Shown here piece by piece: positions 14,725 through 22,676 of a stretch of 45,788 nucleotides of DNA. How positions within the stretch are numbered: position 1 is the stretch's first letter; every line of letters begins with the position of its first letter. Origin of the DNA: Gemmatimonadota bacterium (GTDB lineage: Bacteria > Gemmatimonadota > Gemmatimonadetes > Gemmatimonadales > GWC2-71-9). The stretch covers positions 68,794 through 114,581 of the forward strand of contig QHUU01000063.1 in the NCBI GenBank assembly GCA_003222155.1, read 5' to 3'. Under the pieces are notes generated by a model. The model had not been told where the DNA came from, searched no databases, and saw nothing but the letters and a program-made list of their open reading frames with translations. The position numbers were made by a program, and so were the translations under genes.

Positions 14725-16194
14725 ATGACCGCGACGTTGGAGCCCACCACCAACCCTCAGGCGGGCAAGCCTGCGACCGCGACGGTCGTCGACGTGATCC
14801 GCAAGGCGCGAGACGCCGGGGTCCAGGTCGTGGACTTGAGGTTCACCGATCTGCCCGGCACCTGGCAGCACTTTTCGATTCCGCTCAAGGAGCTCACGGA
14901 GGATCTCTTCAAGGAAGGGATCGGATTCGACGGCTCGTCGATCCGCGGGTTCCAGGCGATCAACGAGAGCGACATGCTGTTGTTTCCCGACCCGGCGAGC
15001 GCGTTCGTCGATCCGTGTCTCGAGGTGCCGACGCTGTCGCTCACCTGTGACGTGTCCGACCCCGTGACGGGCGCGCGGTACTCGCGCGATCCGCGCTACG
15101 TGGCGCAGAAGGCCGAGCAGCACCTGGTGAAGTCGGGGATCGCCACGACGGCCTACTACGGGCCCGAAGCCGAGTTCTACATCTTCAACTCGGTGCGCTT
15201 CGATCAGAACGCGCACGAAGGCTACTATCACATCGACTCCGAGGAGGGGATCTGGAACTCGGGGACGAATGGCAGCCCGAATCAGGGACACCGGCCGCGG
15301 CACAAGGAGGGCTACTTCCCGGTGCCGCCGGTCGACCGGCTGCAGGACCTGCGCTCGAAGATCATGCTCGCGCTGATCGCGTCGGGGGTCGACGTCGAAG
15401 TGCATCACCACGAGGTGGGAACCGCGGGGCAGACCGAGATCGACATGCGGTTCACGACCTTGGCGCGCATGGCCGACCAGCTGATGATGTACAAGTACAT
15501 CGTGAAGAACGTCTGCCATCAGAACGGCTACACGGCGACGTTCATGCCCAAGCCGATGTTCGGGGACAACGGCTCGGGAATGCACGTACACATGAGTCTG
15601 TGGAAGGACGGGACGAACCTGTTCTTCGACCCCAAGGGGTATGCCCTGTTGTCGGACGCGGCGCGCTGGTACATCGGCGGCCTGATCAAGCACGCCCCGG
15701 CGTTGCTCGCGTTCGCGGCGCCGACGACGAACAGCTACCGGCGCCTCGTGCCGGGCTACGAGGCGCCGATCAACCTGATCTACTCGCAGCGCAACCGCTC
15801 GGCGATCTGCCGCATTCCGGTGTACTCCAAGTCGCCCAAGGCGAAGCGCATCGAGTTCCGGGCGCCCGACCCCTCGTCGAACCCGTACCTCACCTTCGCG
15901 GCGCTCCTCATGGCGGGGCTCGACGGCATCAAGCACAAGATCGAGCCGCCCAAGCCGATGGACGTTGACCTGTACGACCTCGAGCCCGAAGAGCGCAAAC
16001 ACGTGAAGAACACGCCGGGCTCCCTGAACGAGTCGCTCGCGGCGCTGGAGGCGGACCACGCCTTCCTGCTCGAGGGCGGTGTGTTCACGCCCGATCTGAT
16101 CGAGACGTGGCTCGCGTACAAGCGCGCCAAGGAGGTGGACCCCGTTGCCCTGCGGCCGCATCCGTACGAATTCTTCTTGTACTACGACGTCTGA
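14725..16194 (+). CDS. glnA: glutamine synthetase, type I (I-beta-like, with adenylylation tyrosine)
   Basis: ATP-dependent ligation of ammonia to glutamate, as a dodecamer in the cytoplasm. The 489-residue length is that of the longer GSI-beta group. Signatures in order: DGSSIRGF (about 72-79), the metal-binding Glu motif [10 protein letters not shown] (about 145-154), the GSI extra loop region with [11 protein letters not shown] (about 192-202), the ATP-site [12 protein letters not shown] (about 278-289), NRSAICRIP, and [13 protein letters not shown]. The regulatory tyrosine occurs in DLYDLEPEE at about residue 417, so adenylylation is possible. AGGAG lies 6 bases before the ATG. It is followed by a repeat hairpin and a second, different glutamine synthetase. 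Confidence 0.95.
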   Translation: MTATLEPTTNPQAGKPATATVVDVIRKARDAGVQVVDLRFTDLPGTWQHFSIPLKELTEDLFKEGIGFDGSSIRGFQAINESDMLLFPDPASAFVDPCLEVPTLSLTCDVSDPVTGARYSRDPRYVAQKAEQHLVKSGIATTAYYGPEAEFYIFNSVRFDQNAHEGYYHIDSEEGIWNSGTNGSPNQGHRPRHKEGYFPVPPVDRLQDLRSKIMLALIASGVDVEVHHHEVGTAGQTEIDMRFTTLARMADQLMMYKYIVKNVCHQNGYTATFMPKPMFGDNGSGMHVHMSLWKDGTNLFFDPKGYALLSDAARWYIGGLIKHAPALLAFAAPTTNSYRRLVPGYEAPINLIYSQRNRSAICRIPVYSKSPKAKRIEFRAPDPSSNPYLTFAALLMAGLDGIKHKIEPPKPMDVDLYDLEPEERKHVKNTPGSLNESLAALEADHAFLLEGGVFTPDLIETWLAYKRAKEVDPVALRPHPYEFFLYYDV

Positions 16195-16200
16195 GGTGAG

Positions 16201-16277
16201 ACGACGGTAGACGACGGTAGAGGACGGTAGATGCTGCGCCGTCCTCTACCGTCTTTTACCGTCTTCTACCGCCCTCT
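16201..16277. repeat. inverted array of a 10-nt unit between the two glutamine synthetase genes
   Basis: Left arm: ACGACGGTAG twice and AGGACGGTAG once (16201-16230). Right arm: GTCCTCTACC, GTCTTTTACC, GTCTTCTACC and GCCCTCT (16241-16277), the complementary unit at the same 10-nt period. The arms fold into a stem of about 30 bp around a loop of about 10 bases. The array fills nearly the whole space between the two genes, and the right arm touches the ATG at 16278. No ribosome-binding site exists between hairpin and start codon. Confidence 0.9.
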
Positions 16278-17630
16278 ATGGCTGCCACCGCCCTGAAGAC
16301 CACCGGCGCCACCAAGCGGGAGCTGCTCGAGCTCTGCAAGAAGCAGGAGGTCAACTTCCTGCGCCTGCAGTTCACCGACATCCTGGGGGTCAACAAGAAC
16401 GTCGAGGTGCCCGAGAGTCAGTTCGAGAAGGCGCTCGAGGGCGACATCATGTTCGACGGGTCGTCGATCGAGGGGTTCGTCCGGATCGAGGAGTCGGACA
16501 TGGTCCTGAAGCCCGACCTCGAGACGTTCCGGGTGCTGCCGTACGACGACGAGGGGGGGCGCATCGCCCGGCTCATCTGCGACATCTACAACCCCGACGG
16601 ATCGTCGTTCGCGGGATGCACGCGGCAGGCGTTGCAGCGGCAGATCGCGGCGGCCAAGGCGCTCGGCTTCGAGATGATGGCCGGGGCCGAAGCGGAGTTC
16701 TTCATCTTCCAGCTCGACGCGAGCGGCGAGCCCACCACCGAGACGCACGACCACGGCGGCTACTTCGACCAGACGCCGGTGGACCGGGCCGAGGAGATCC
16801 GGCGCTTGATCATCCGCGACCTGGTCTCGATGGGATTCGAGGTGGAGGCGGGCCACCACGAAGTCGCGCCGGGCCAGCACGAAATCGATTTCCGCTACGC
16901 GGCGGCCCTCGAGACCGCGGACAACCTCGCGACGTTCCGGTTCATCGTCCGCAACGTCGCGTACCGCCACGGTTTCCTCGCCACCTTCATGCCCAAGCCG
17001 ATTTTCGGCCAGAACGGCTCCGGGATGCACACGCACCAGTCGCTGTTCAAGGGCGGGAAGAACGCCTTCCACGATCCCGCCGGGAAGTGGGAGCTCTCGG
17101 CCACCGCGATCCAGTACGTGGCCGGGCTCCTGAAGCACGCCCGCGGCTTCTGCGCCGTGACCAATCCGCTGGTGAACAGCTACAAGCGGCTGGTGCCCGG
17201 GTACGAGGCGCCGACCAACGTCGCCTGGTCACAGCGCAACCGGTCGCCGCTGGTGCGGATCCCCGATCGCCGCGGCATCGGCACGCGCTGCGAGCTGCGG
17301 ATGCCGGACCCTTCGGCGAATCCGTACCTCGCCCTCGCGGTCCAGCTTGCCGCCGGCCTCGACGGCATCAAGCAGAAGCTCATCCCTCCCGATCCGGTGA
17401 ACAAGAACATCTTCACGATGAGCTTTCGCGAGCGGCGCAAGTACCGCATCGACGAGCTGCCGCGCGATCTGCACGAAGCGCTCGACATGCTCGAGAAGGA
17501 CGACGTCATCCGCGACGCGCTGGGCTCGCACATTTACGAGCGATTCGTGGAGGCAAAGCGCGAGGAGTGGCAGGAGTACATCGGGCAGGTCAGTGAATGG
17601 GAGCTCGATAGATACCTCGGGCAATACTGA
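16278..17630 (+). CDS. glutamine synthetase, type I (I-alpha-like, no adenylylation tyrosine)
   Basis: A 450-residue glutamine synthetase closest in pattern to the shorter GSI-alpha enzymes of Firmicutes: KKQEVNFLRLQFTDILGVNK opens the beta-grasp domain, MFDGSSIEGFVRIEESDM follows, then the Glu motif GAEAEFFIFQ, HHEVAPGQHEIDFRYA, the ATP site MPKPIFGQNGSGMH, and NRSPLVRIP. The position of the adenylylation tyrosine reads NIFTMSFRERRK without Tyr, so control would be by feedback or protein contact. An Arg equivalent to the feedback residue of GSI-alpha is plausible in SSIEGFVR. It is a full-length, apparently active enzyme, not a copy of the preceding gene. It starts flush against the repeat hairpin and lacks a ribosome-binding site. 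Confidence 0.93.
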   Translation: MAATALKTTGATKRELLELCKKQEVNFLRLQFTDILGVNKNVEVPESQFEKALEGDIMFDGSSIEGFVRIEESDMVLKPDLETFRVLPYDDEGGRIARLICDIYNPDGSSFAGCTRQALQRQIAAAKALGFEMMAGAEAEFFIFQLDASGEPTTETHDHGGYFDQTPVDRAEEIRRLIIRDLVSMGFEVEAGHHEVAPGQHEIDFRYAAALETADNLATFRFIVRNVAYRHGFLATFMPKPIFGQNGSGMHTHQSLFKGGKNAFHDPAGKWELSATAIQYVAGLLKHARGFCAVTNPLVNSYKRLVPGYEAPTNVAWSQRNRSPLVRIPDRRGIGTRCELRMPDPSANPYLALAVQLAAGLDGIKQKLIPPDPVNKNIFTMSFRERRKYRIDELPRDLHEALDMLEKDDVIRDALGSHIYERFVEAKREEWQEYIGQVSEWELDRYLGQY

Positions 17631-17631
17631 C

Positions 17632-17696
17632 GACGTAGCCCGAAGGCGTAGCACGAAGGCGTAGCACAGAGGCGTAACACCAAGACGTAGCACGAA
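17632..17696. repeat. five tandem copies of a 13-nt unit (GGCGTAGCACGAA-like)
   Basis: Units begin at 17632, 17645, 17658, 17671 and 17684 with two or three changes between copies. Flanking GACGACG (17629-17635) and CGTCGTC (17701-17707) are complementary and could clamp the array into a loop. It starts at the stop codon of the second glutamine synthetase and ends just before the stop of the convergent four-helix-bundle gene. There are no spacers, so it is not a CRISPR array. Confidence 0.85.
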
Positions 17697-17705
17697 ACCG
17701 CGTCG

Positions 17706-18074
17706 TCATCTGTCTGGCGGCGGGTGCGCCATCAAGCGCCCCAGCGTCTTGATGATGAGCGCGACTCGACCCTCGATCTCGTGAATGGCGCGTGCATGCA
17801 CCGGGTCGAGCGCCGCCGCGACGCGCAACTGCGTCAGCGTTTCCTGAGCGGCCCCCCTGGCATACTGCAGGAATTGGCGGAATTCCGGAATCGTGCCGCG
17901 GCCGCAGGCCTCCGCTATGTTTGAGCTGACGGAGAGCGCCGCTCGGACGAGCTGATCCGCACGCGGCGCGGCTCCGGGTCCGGACAGCTGCCTGCTCAAG
18001 CGAGCTACCCGGACGGAGACCTCCACGGCGACTTCGTGTACCCACAACCGACGAGCATAGGCGCGCAGCGTCAT
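17706..18074 (-). CDS. four-helix-bundle protein (S23 / 23S rRNA intervening-sequence protein family)
   Basis: A protein of about 122 residues matching the small four-helix-bundle family first seen in 23S rRNA intervening sequences. The hallmark is QLVRAALSVSSNIAEACGRG followed by EFRQFLQYARGAAQETLTQL: an Ser-Asn-Ile-Ala-Glu-x3-Arg/Gly turn between helices 2 and 3. The family function is unsettled; related proteins form barrel-like pentamers and bind nucleic acid in retroelements. It is free-standing here, with no rRNA nearby. The ATG at 18074 is used; a TTG three codons upstream is an alternative. No ribosome-binding site is clear. Confidence 0.85.
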   Translation of the reverse strand: MTLRAYARRLWVHEVAVEVSVRVARLSRQLSGPGAAPRADQLVRAALSVSSNIAEACGRGTIPEFRQFLQYARGAAQETLTQLRVAAALDPVHARAIHEIEGRVALIIKTLGRLMAHPPPDR

Positions 18075-18136
18075 GGCACACAATAGGAGGGGGCATAGCT
18101 GAGGGTGGCATCCTTTTCCCGCTCCGGGGGACGTCT

Positions 18137-18676
18137 TTGTGCAACGTCGTCGCGCGACGTCTGTGCTTGACGACGTTGCCGTTGTTGTGTCTCGCCTGCG
18201 ACGGCCCCTCCCGCCGCGGCGACACGCTCGGCGCGCAATCGTCCGCTCGCTGGGAGTGGCACGGACGGATCGCGGTCACCCAGGATCCCCGGCTCACCCT
18301 GACACGCCTGGCGATCGACACGGGGCACGGTGGTGGTGATGTGGGGCTGGCCCGCTACGACTTCAATCCCGCCGAGGGCGAGGGAGACGAGTACTCGCTG
18401 ACGCTGGGGCTCGACCTGGGGCGGGCACATGATCTCCGGCAGAACGTGCCGTATGCGCTCGGCGGCACGGACGCTCGCATTCCCGCCTATGCCACCGTGA
18501 CCTGTTTCTGCCGCCCCCTCAAACCCGACTCCGTGCGGGGCACCTTCCGGCTGGCGACGCGGGGCCTGCGCCAGATCACGGGCCGCGTGGACGCGACCCT
18601 GTATTTTACGGAATGGAGCGACCCCGCTCGCCACGCGACCTATTCGCTGCACCAGCGCATTGACTTGGTCAAGTAG
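18137..18676 (+). CDS. hypothetical lipoprotein
   Basis: A 179-residue protein with a lipoprotein signal: Arg-Arg, a hydrophobic core, then LCLAC with the lipid-bearing Cys at about residue 21. The mature part is beta-rich and contains a run of polar strands (WEWHGRIAVTQDPRLTLTRL, DEYSLTLGLDLGRAHDL), which suggests a small beta-sandwich. No family recognised. The start is TTG at 18137, the nearest start before the signal sequence. It overlaps the Omp85-like gene by 17 bp, so they are co-expressed; it could be an accessory lipoprotein of that barrel. Confidence 0.6.
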   Translation: MCNVVARRLCLTTLPLLCLACDGPSRRGDTLGAQSSARWEWHGRIAVTQDPRLTLTRLAIDTGHGGGDVGLARYDFNPAEGEGDEYSLTLGLDLGRAHDLRQNVPYALGGTDARIPAYATVTCFCRPLKPDSVRGTFRLATRGLRQITGRVDATLYFTEWSDPARHATYSLHQRIDLVK

Positions 18677-20252
18677 AACGACGGCGGTCACCGCGGCACT
18701 GCTGACCGGCGGTGCGCGCGTCAGTGTGTCGGCCCAGAGTCCCGCTCCGGCGATCGACACGATCATCGTCGTGAATCGCAACGTGTTCGATCTCCAGGAT
18801 CCCGACGCGCCGGGGTTTCTCGCGCGGCTCGCGAACCGCCTGCATGTCCCCACCCGCACCGGGGTCATCCGCCGCACGCTGCTCCTCAATCCCGGAGACC
18901 GCTACGACTCGGCGCGCGTGGCGGAGAGCGAGCGCGCCCTGCGCGGCTTGCACGTGTTCAGCCGGGTCCGCTTCGACACCACCCGTCTGGACGGCCGCCT
19001 CGCGCTGCGGGTGGCCACCACCGACGGGTGGAGCACCAAGCCCCAGGTGGGTTATTCCTCGAGCGGCGGCTCCGTCAGCTGGCTCGTCGGGCTCGTCGAA
19101 GACAACCTGCTCGGCACGGCCACGTCGCTCACCGCCGTGTACAACGACACACCGGATCGCAGCATCTTCAGCCTCGGGTACGTGAACCCGTACTTTTTCG
19201 CGCGTCGTGCACGCCTCTCGGCCGAATACAAGGGAAAATCGGACGGGCGGCGCGGGCAGTGGCTCGCGGGCGTGCCGTTCTACGAGACCGCGGCGCCCCG
19301 CGCGCTCCTGACCGACGGCCAAGCGGCGTCCGAGCGGATCCTGCGATTCAGGAACGGCTCCCCGCTCGACACGCTGGAGCGGCGGGGGTTGCGCGTCGGC
19401 GTCACCACGGGGCTCGCCGTCCACGCTACGACCCGCGGCTACACGCGGCTCTGGCTGGCCGGAGCGTGGCGCCGCGACAACTTCGCCCGCGAGGACTCGA
19501 CGCGCAGTCCCACTTTCGTCTTCCCGGACTCGGCCTTCGGCACGGTGGGCGCCGGCATCGACCTCGGCCACGTCCGCTTCCAGGTGCTCGAGCGGTTCAA
19601 CAGCTACGCGCGGCGCGAGGACGTCGACCTGTCGCAGCTCTTCCACCTCGGGCTGTGGGCCGCGCCTCGGGCGTGGGGGTACGGGCCCGCGAGTGCCGGC
19701 GTGGGCGTCGAGCTGCGGGGGCAACTGTCCGCGCTGTGGCCGGGCGGGTTCGTCGTGCTGCGCGCCGGGGCGAACGGAGTCTTCACCGCCGGTGTTCCCG
19801 ACTCGGGGCGTGTGTCGGGGGGGCTCACCGTGGCCAGCCAGAACCTGCCGAAACAGACGCTGGTGCTGCACCTAGAGGGCGCCGGCCTGCGCCGGCCCAG
19901 CGCGGGGGAGGAGTTCGACCTGTTGACCTCGCAGAGCGGTCCGCGCGTGTTCGCCATCCATCAGTTCACCGGTACGCGCATGGTGTGGCTGGCAGTGGAG
20001 GACCGCGTGCTCCTGGCCGATGAGTTGTGGGGCATCGCCGGCGTCGGCGTCGCACCCTTCTTCGACTACGGCGGCGCGTGGTACGCCGGCGACCCGTCCC
20101 GGGTGGGAAGCGACGTCGGCCTGGCGCTGCGCTTCGGTCCCACGCGGGCGGTGCGGGGCGACGTCGCGGAATTCGCGGTGGGATACCGCTTTGGCGAAGG
20201 CTTCAGCGGGAGTCGCTGGGGCTTTGCGATCCGAAAGGGAGTGACCTATTAG
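18660..20252 (+). CDS. Omp85-family outer-membrane barrel (BamA/TamA-like, single POTRA)
   Basis: A 530-residue outer-membrane protein. Signal peptide about residues 1-25; then one POTRA-like domain (about 60-125, with LLLNPGDRYDSARVAESERALRG split here as LLLNPGDRYDS and VAESERALRGLHVF); then an amphipathic beta-barrel with alternating hydrophobic strands from about 130 to the C-terminus (for example NLLGTATSLTAVYNDTP, FSLGYVNPYFF, VGVAPFFDYGGAWYAGD). The final residues (GFAIRKGVTY) end in an aromatic residue, as outer-membrane barrels do. With only one POTRA it is not BamA itself; a dedicated export or lipid-handling role is likely. The start is TTG, overlapping the lipoprotein gene. Its 3' end overlaps the convergent doxX gene by 50 bp. 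Confidence 0.78.
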   Translation: MTWSSRTTAVTAALLTGGARVSVSAQSPAPAIDTIIVVNRNVFDLQDPDAPGFLARLANRLHVPTRTGVIRRTLLLNPGDRYDSARVAESERALRGLHVFSRVRFDTTRLDGRLALRVATTDGWSTKPQVGYSSSGGSVSWLVGLVEDNLLGTATSLTAVYNDTPDRSIFSLGYVNPYFFARRARLSAEYKGKSDGRRGQWLAGVPFYETAAPRALLTDGQAASERILRFRNGSPLDTLERRGLRVGVTTGLAVHATTRGYTRLWLAGAWRRDNFAREDSTRSPTFVFPDSAFGTVGAGIDLGHVRFQVLERFNSYARREDVDLSQLFHLGLWAAPRAWGYGPASAGVGVELRGQLSALWPGGFVVLRAGANGVFTAGVPDSGRVSGGLTVASQNLPKQTLVLHLEGAGLRRPSAGEEFDLLTSQSGPRVFAIHQFTGTRMVWLAVEDRVLLADELWGIAGVGVAPFFDYGGAWYAGDPSRVGSDVGLALRFGPTRAVRGDVAEFAVGYRFGEGFSGSRWGFAIRKGVTY

Positions 20253-20673
20253 CCGCCTGCCCGCTGCGGCGGGCGTCCAGGCTGAGCGGGCCGGCGCCGA
20301 AGTACGCAATGAGCAGCGCGGCTCCCAGCATCGACAGGTTCTTCATGAACATCGCCATCTGCATCCCCCGCATCATGGGGTCGGCGACGGCCCAGAAGTT
20401 GTGCATCATGGGCGTGACGGGCACCAGAAACAGCACCAGCAGCCAAGCCCCGACTTTCGCATGGTACCCGAGCGCGATGCTCAGGCCCCCGGCCATGCCG
20501 ATCACACCGGAGAGAGGCACCAGGAGGCCCGCCAGCGGCACACCCGCCTGGACGGCGTAGCCGATGTAGGCTTGCGAGAAGTGGCCGAAGGTCATCAAGA
20601 AGATGGCGGAGTACAGCACTCGACCCACCAGGACGAGGTAGCGCACGGGGGATCCCCTTTCTGTGCCGTTCAT
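20203..20673 (-). CDS. DoxX-family membrane protein
   Basis: A 156-residue protein with four hydrophobic helices, matching the DoxX family: YLVLVGRVLYSAIFLMTFGH (helix 1), VPLAGLLVPLSGVIGMAGGL (helix 2), KVGAWLLVLFLVPVTPMMHNFW (helix 3, written here in part as the PVTPMMHNFW motif), and FMKNLSMLGAALLIAYFGAGP (helix 4). The usual family end is near GPLSLDARR; the last 20 or so residues extend past that into the 3' end of the convergent barrel gene. It is the last gene of the efflux operon: its ATG overlaps the marR stop (ATGA). Its role there is unknown. Confidence 0.88.
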   Translation of the reverse strand: MNGTERGSPVRYLVLVGRVLYSAIFLMTFGHFSQAYIGYAVQAGVPLAGLLVPLSGVIGMAGGLSIALGYHAKVGAWLLVLFLVPVTPMMHNFWAVADPMMRGMQMAMFMKNLSMLGAALLIAYFGAGPLSLDARRSGQAANRSLPFGSQSPSDSR

Positions 20674-21128
20674 GAGGTAAGAGCGTTGAGCGCGCTTTTC
20701 AGGCTTGCCGCGTCGCCCGCGCTGAGCGTGCGCACGATGGCTTGCTGGGCCTCGACGAGCGCCCGCATGCCCTTGGTGTACGCCTGCTCGCCCGCCGGCG
20801 TGAGCGCGGCCAGCACGCCGCGGCGGTCTTGGGGGTCCGGGCGCCGGCGCACCAGCCCGTCCTTCTCGAGCCGATCGACCAGCTGGGTGATGTTGGAGCG
20901 CACGCAATGCTGGCGCTGCGCCAGTTCGGAGAGCGGCAGTGGCTCGCGCGCTTCTGCCAGAGGGTGGAGCACGCCGAGCTTCGCGAGCGACAAGCCCAGG
21001 GGGCTCACCGCCGCCTCGAGCCGCGTCTCCACCGCCTCGGCCGTCTCGAGCAGCGAGGACACCACCGCGCTGGCGGTGGCGGACCGGCGTCTCCGTTTCG
21101 GAGCACGTTTGCGCATCGGCGAAATCAT
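20670..21128 (-). CDS. MarR-family transcriptional regulator
   Basis: A 152-residue winged-helix regulator, probably the local repressor of the efflux operon. The N-terminal helix is preceded by a very basic stretch (RKRAPKRRRR). The helix-turn-helix is PLPLSELAQRQHCVRSNITQ (about residues 66-85), followed by the recognition/wing region LVDRLEKDGLVRRRPDPQDRR typical of MarR. A C-terminal dimerisation helix closes the protein. The Cys in RQHCVRSN, a common site in thiol-reactive MarR proteins, could be redox-active. A second ATG at residue 5 is an alternative start. It follows the outer-membrane channel gene by 23 bp on the same strand. Confidence 0.9.
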   Translation of the reverse strand: MISPMRKRAPKRRRRSATASAVVSSLLETAEAVETRLEAAVSPLGLSLAKLGVLHPLAEAREPLPLSELAQRQHCVRSNITQLVDRLEKDGLVRRRPDPQDRRGVLAALTPAGEQAYTKGMRALVEAQQAIVRTLSAGDAASLKSALNALTS

Positions 21129-21151
21129 ACGCCGCCGGCCGGCATGGTCAA

Positions 21152-22675
21152 TCAGTCGACGGCGCCGGGCCACCCGGCGCCCACGGCCTGGTACAGCTGC
21201 ACTCCGGCCACGAGCTGGTCCCGCTCCGCCTGGGTGAGCGCCAGCTCGGCGCCGAACAGGCCGCGCTGCGCGTCGAGCACGTCGAGATAACTCGAGACGC
21301 CGTTCTGATACCGCAGGTCGGCGAGCTCGAGCGCGCGCCGCAGCGCGATCACCTGGCGCTCTTGCGCGGCGGTTCGATCCTGAGCCGTGCGCAGTCCCAC
21401 GAGCGCATCCTCGACCTCGCGCAGCGCCACCAACACCGTCTGCTCGTAACGCGACCGCTCCTGCGCCGCCCGCGCCCGGGCAATGTTGACCTGCTCGCCG
21501 GCCCCCGGCCGGCCCTGATTGAACAGCGGGATCGAGACCCCAGCGAAGGCCTGCCAGATGTTGGTGCCCGACCCGAACCACTTCGAGAACTCGGTGCTCT
21601 GGCTGCCGTACTGCCCGGTGATCGTGAACGTCGGCAGGAAGGCGGCCTGCGCCACGCCGATCCGAGCTGTGGCGGCACGGAGCGTCGCTTCGGCGCCTCG
21701 CACGTCCGGGCGGTTCGCGAGCAGGCCGGACGGCACGCCGGCCGGGACCGGGATCAGTGCCGCCATTTCCGTGAGCGAGCGGCCCCGCGCGATGGCCCCG
21801 GGGTTGCGTCCGACCAGGACGCTCAGGGCGTTTTCCTGCTGCGCTACCTGACGCTCGAAGTCCGCGACGCTCGCCGCCGGACTCGCCACCTCGGCCTCGA
21901 ACTGTCGCACGTCGAGCTCCGAGATCAGACCCTGGTCGAGCCGGCGGCGCGCGAGCGCGAGCGTTTGCCGCCGCGAGTCGAGGGTGCGGCGCGCGATCGC
22001 GAGGTTCAAGTCCGCCGCGCGCAGGTCGAAGTACGCCGTCGTCACGTCGCCGATCAGGGACAATTGCAGCGCGCGCCGGTCTTCCTCCCGAGCCAGGAGA
22101 TCCGAGCGAGCGGCGCTCGTGCCGCGGCGCAGCCGGCCCCAGAGATCGAGCTCCCAGCTCAGGTCGGCGGTGGCCTTGTACACGTCGAACGTCTGCGCCC
22201 CGAAGCTCCCAAAGACGGCGCGGCTGCGGCCGGCCTGACCGTTGGCCGTCAGGTCAGGCAGGAGCGCGCCCCGCGTGGCGCGGTACTGCGCGCGGAATTC
22301 GTCGATCACGGCGAGGGCGGTGCGGACGTCACGGTTCTGCCGCAGGCTCGTGTCCACGAGCTGCCGGAGCACGGAATCCTGGATCAGATCGAGCCACCGC
22401 AACGTGGCACCCGAGTCCCCGCCCGACCTCGAGGACGTCGTGTCGTACCGGAAGGGCACCCGCGCCGTATCGGTCCCGGCGGGCAGCAGCGTATCGCGGC
22501 TGGTGCGTAACGAGTCGTAGAACGCCCGGAGCGAGTCCTCCGACGCCGCGCGCGGCCGCCAGCCGTCCGGCATGCCGACGCCGGACCGGTGATATCCCGG
22601 TCCCACCGCGCATGCCCCGGTGAGAGCGGTCAGGGCGATCAGCGCGCCCGCCGCGAGCACGGCGACGCGTCGCAT
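21152..22675 (-). CDS. RND efflux outer-membrane lipoprotein (NodT/OprM family)
   Basis: The outer-membrane channel of the tripartite pump, 507 residues. A lipoprotein signal ends at LTGACAVGPGY (Cys at about residue 22), matching the NodT/OprM opening with its CxVGPxY motif. Two homologous outer-membrane efflux repeats follow, with typical helices such as TADLSWELDLWGRLRRG, DVTTAYFDLRAADLNLAIARR, and in the second half FAGVSIPLFNQGRPG and LRYQNGVSSYLDVLDAQRGL. It starts one base after the RND pump stop, so translation is coupled. An insertion rich in Ser/Asp/Thr around residues 45-85 is longer than in OprM. Confidence 0.93.
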   Translation of the reverse strand: MRRVAVLAAGALIALTALTGACAVGPGYHRSGVGMPDGWRPRAASEDSLRAFYDSLRTSRDTLLPAGTDTARVPFRYDTTSSRSGGDSGATLRWLDLIQDSVLRQLVDTSLRQNRDVRTALAVIDEFRAQYRATRGALLPDLTANGQAGRSRAVFGSFGAQTFDVYKATADLSWELDLWGRLRRGTSAARSDLLAREEDRRALQLSLIGDVTTAYFDLRAADLNLAIARRTLDSRRQTLALARRRLDQGLISELDVRQFEAEVASPAASVADFERQVAQQENALSVLVGRNPGAIARGRSLTEMAALIPVPAGVPSGLLANRPDVRGAEATLRAATARIGVAQAAFLPTFTITGQYGSQSTEFSKWFGSGTNIWQAFAGVSIPLFNQGRPGAGEQVNIARARAAQERSRYEQTVLVALREVEDALVGLRTAQDRTAAQERQVIALRRALELADLRYQNGVSSYLDVLDAQRGLFGAELALTQAERDQLVAGVQLYQAVGAGWPGAVD

Positions 22676-22676
22676 G

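Noticed and set aside
17632-17696. CRISPR array
   Set aside because: The 13-nt units are contiguous without spacers and too short; no cas genes are present.
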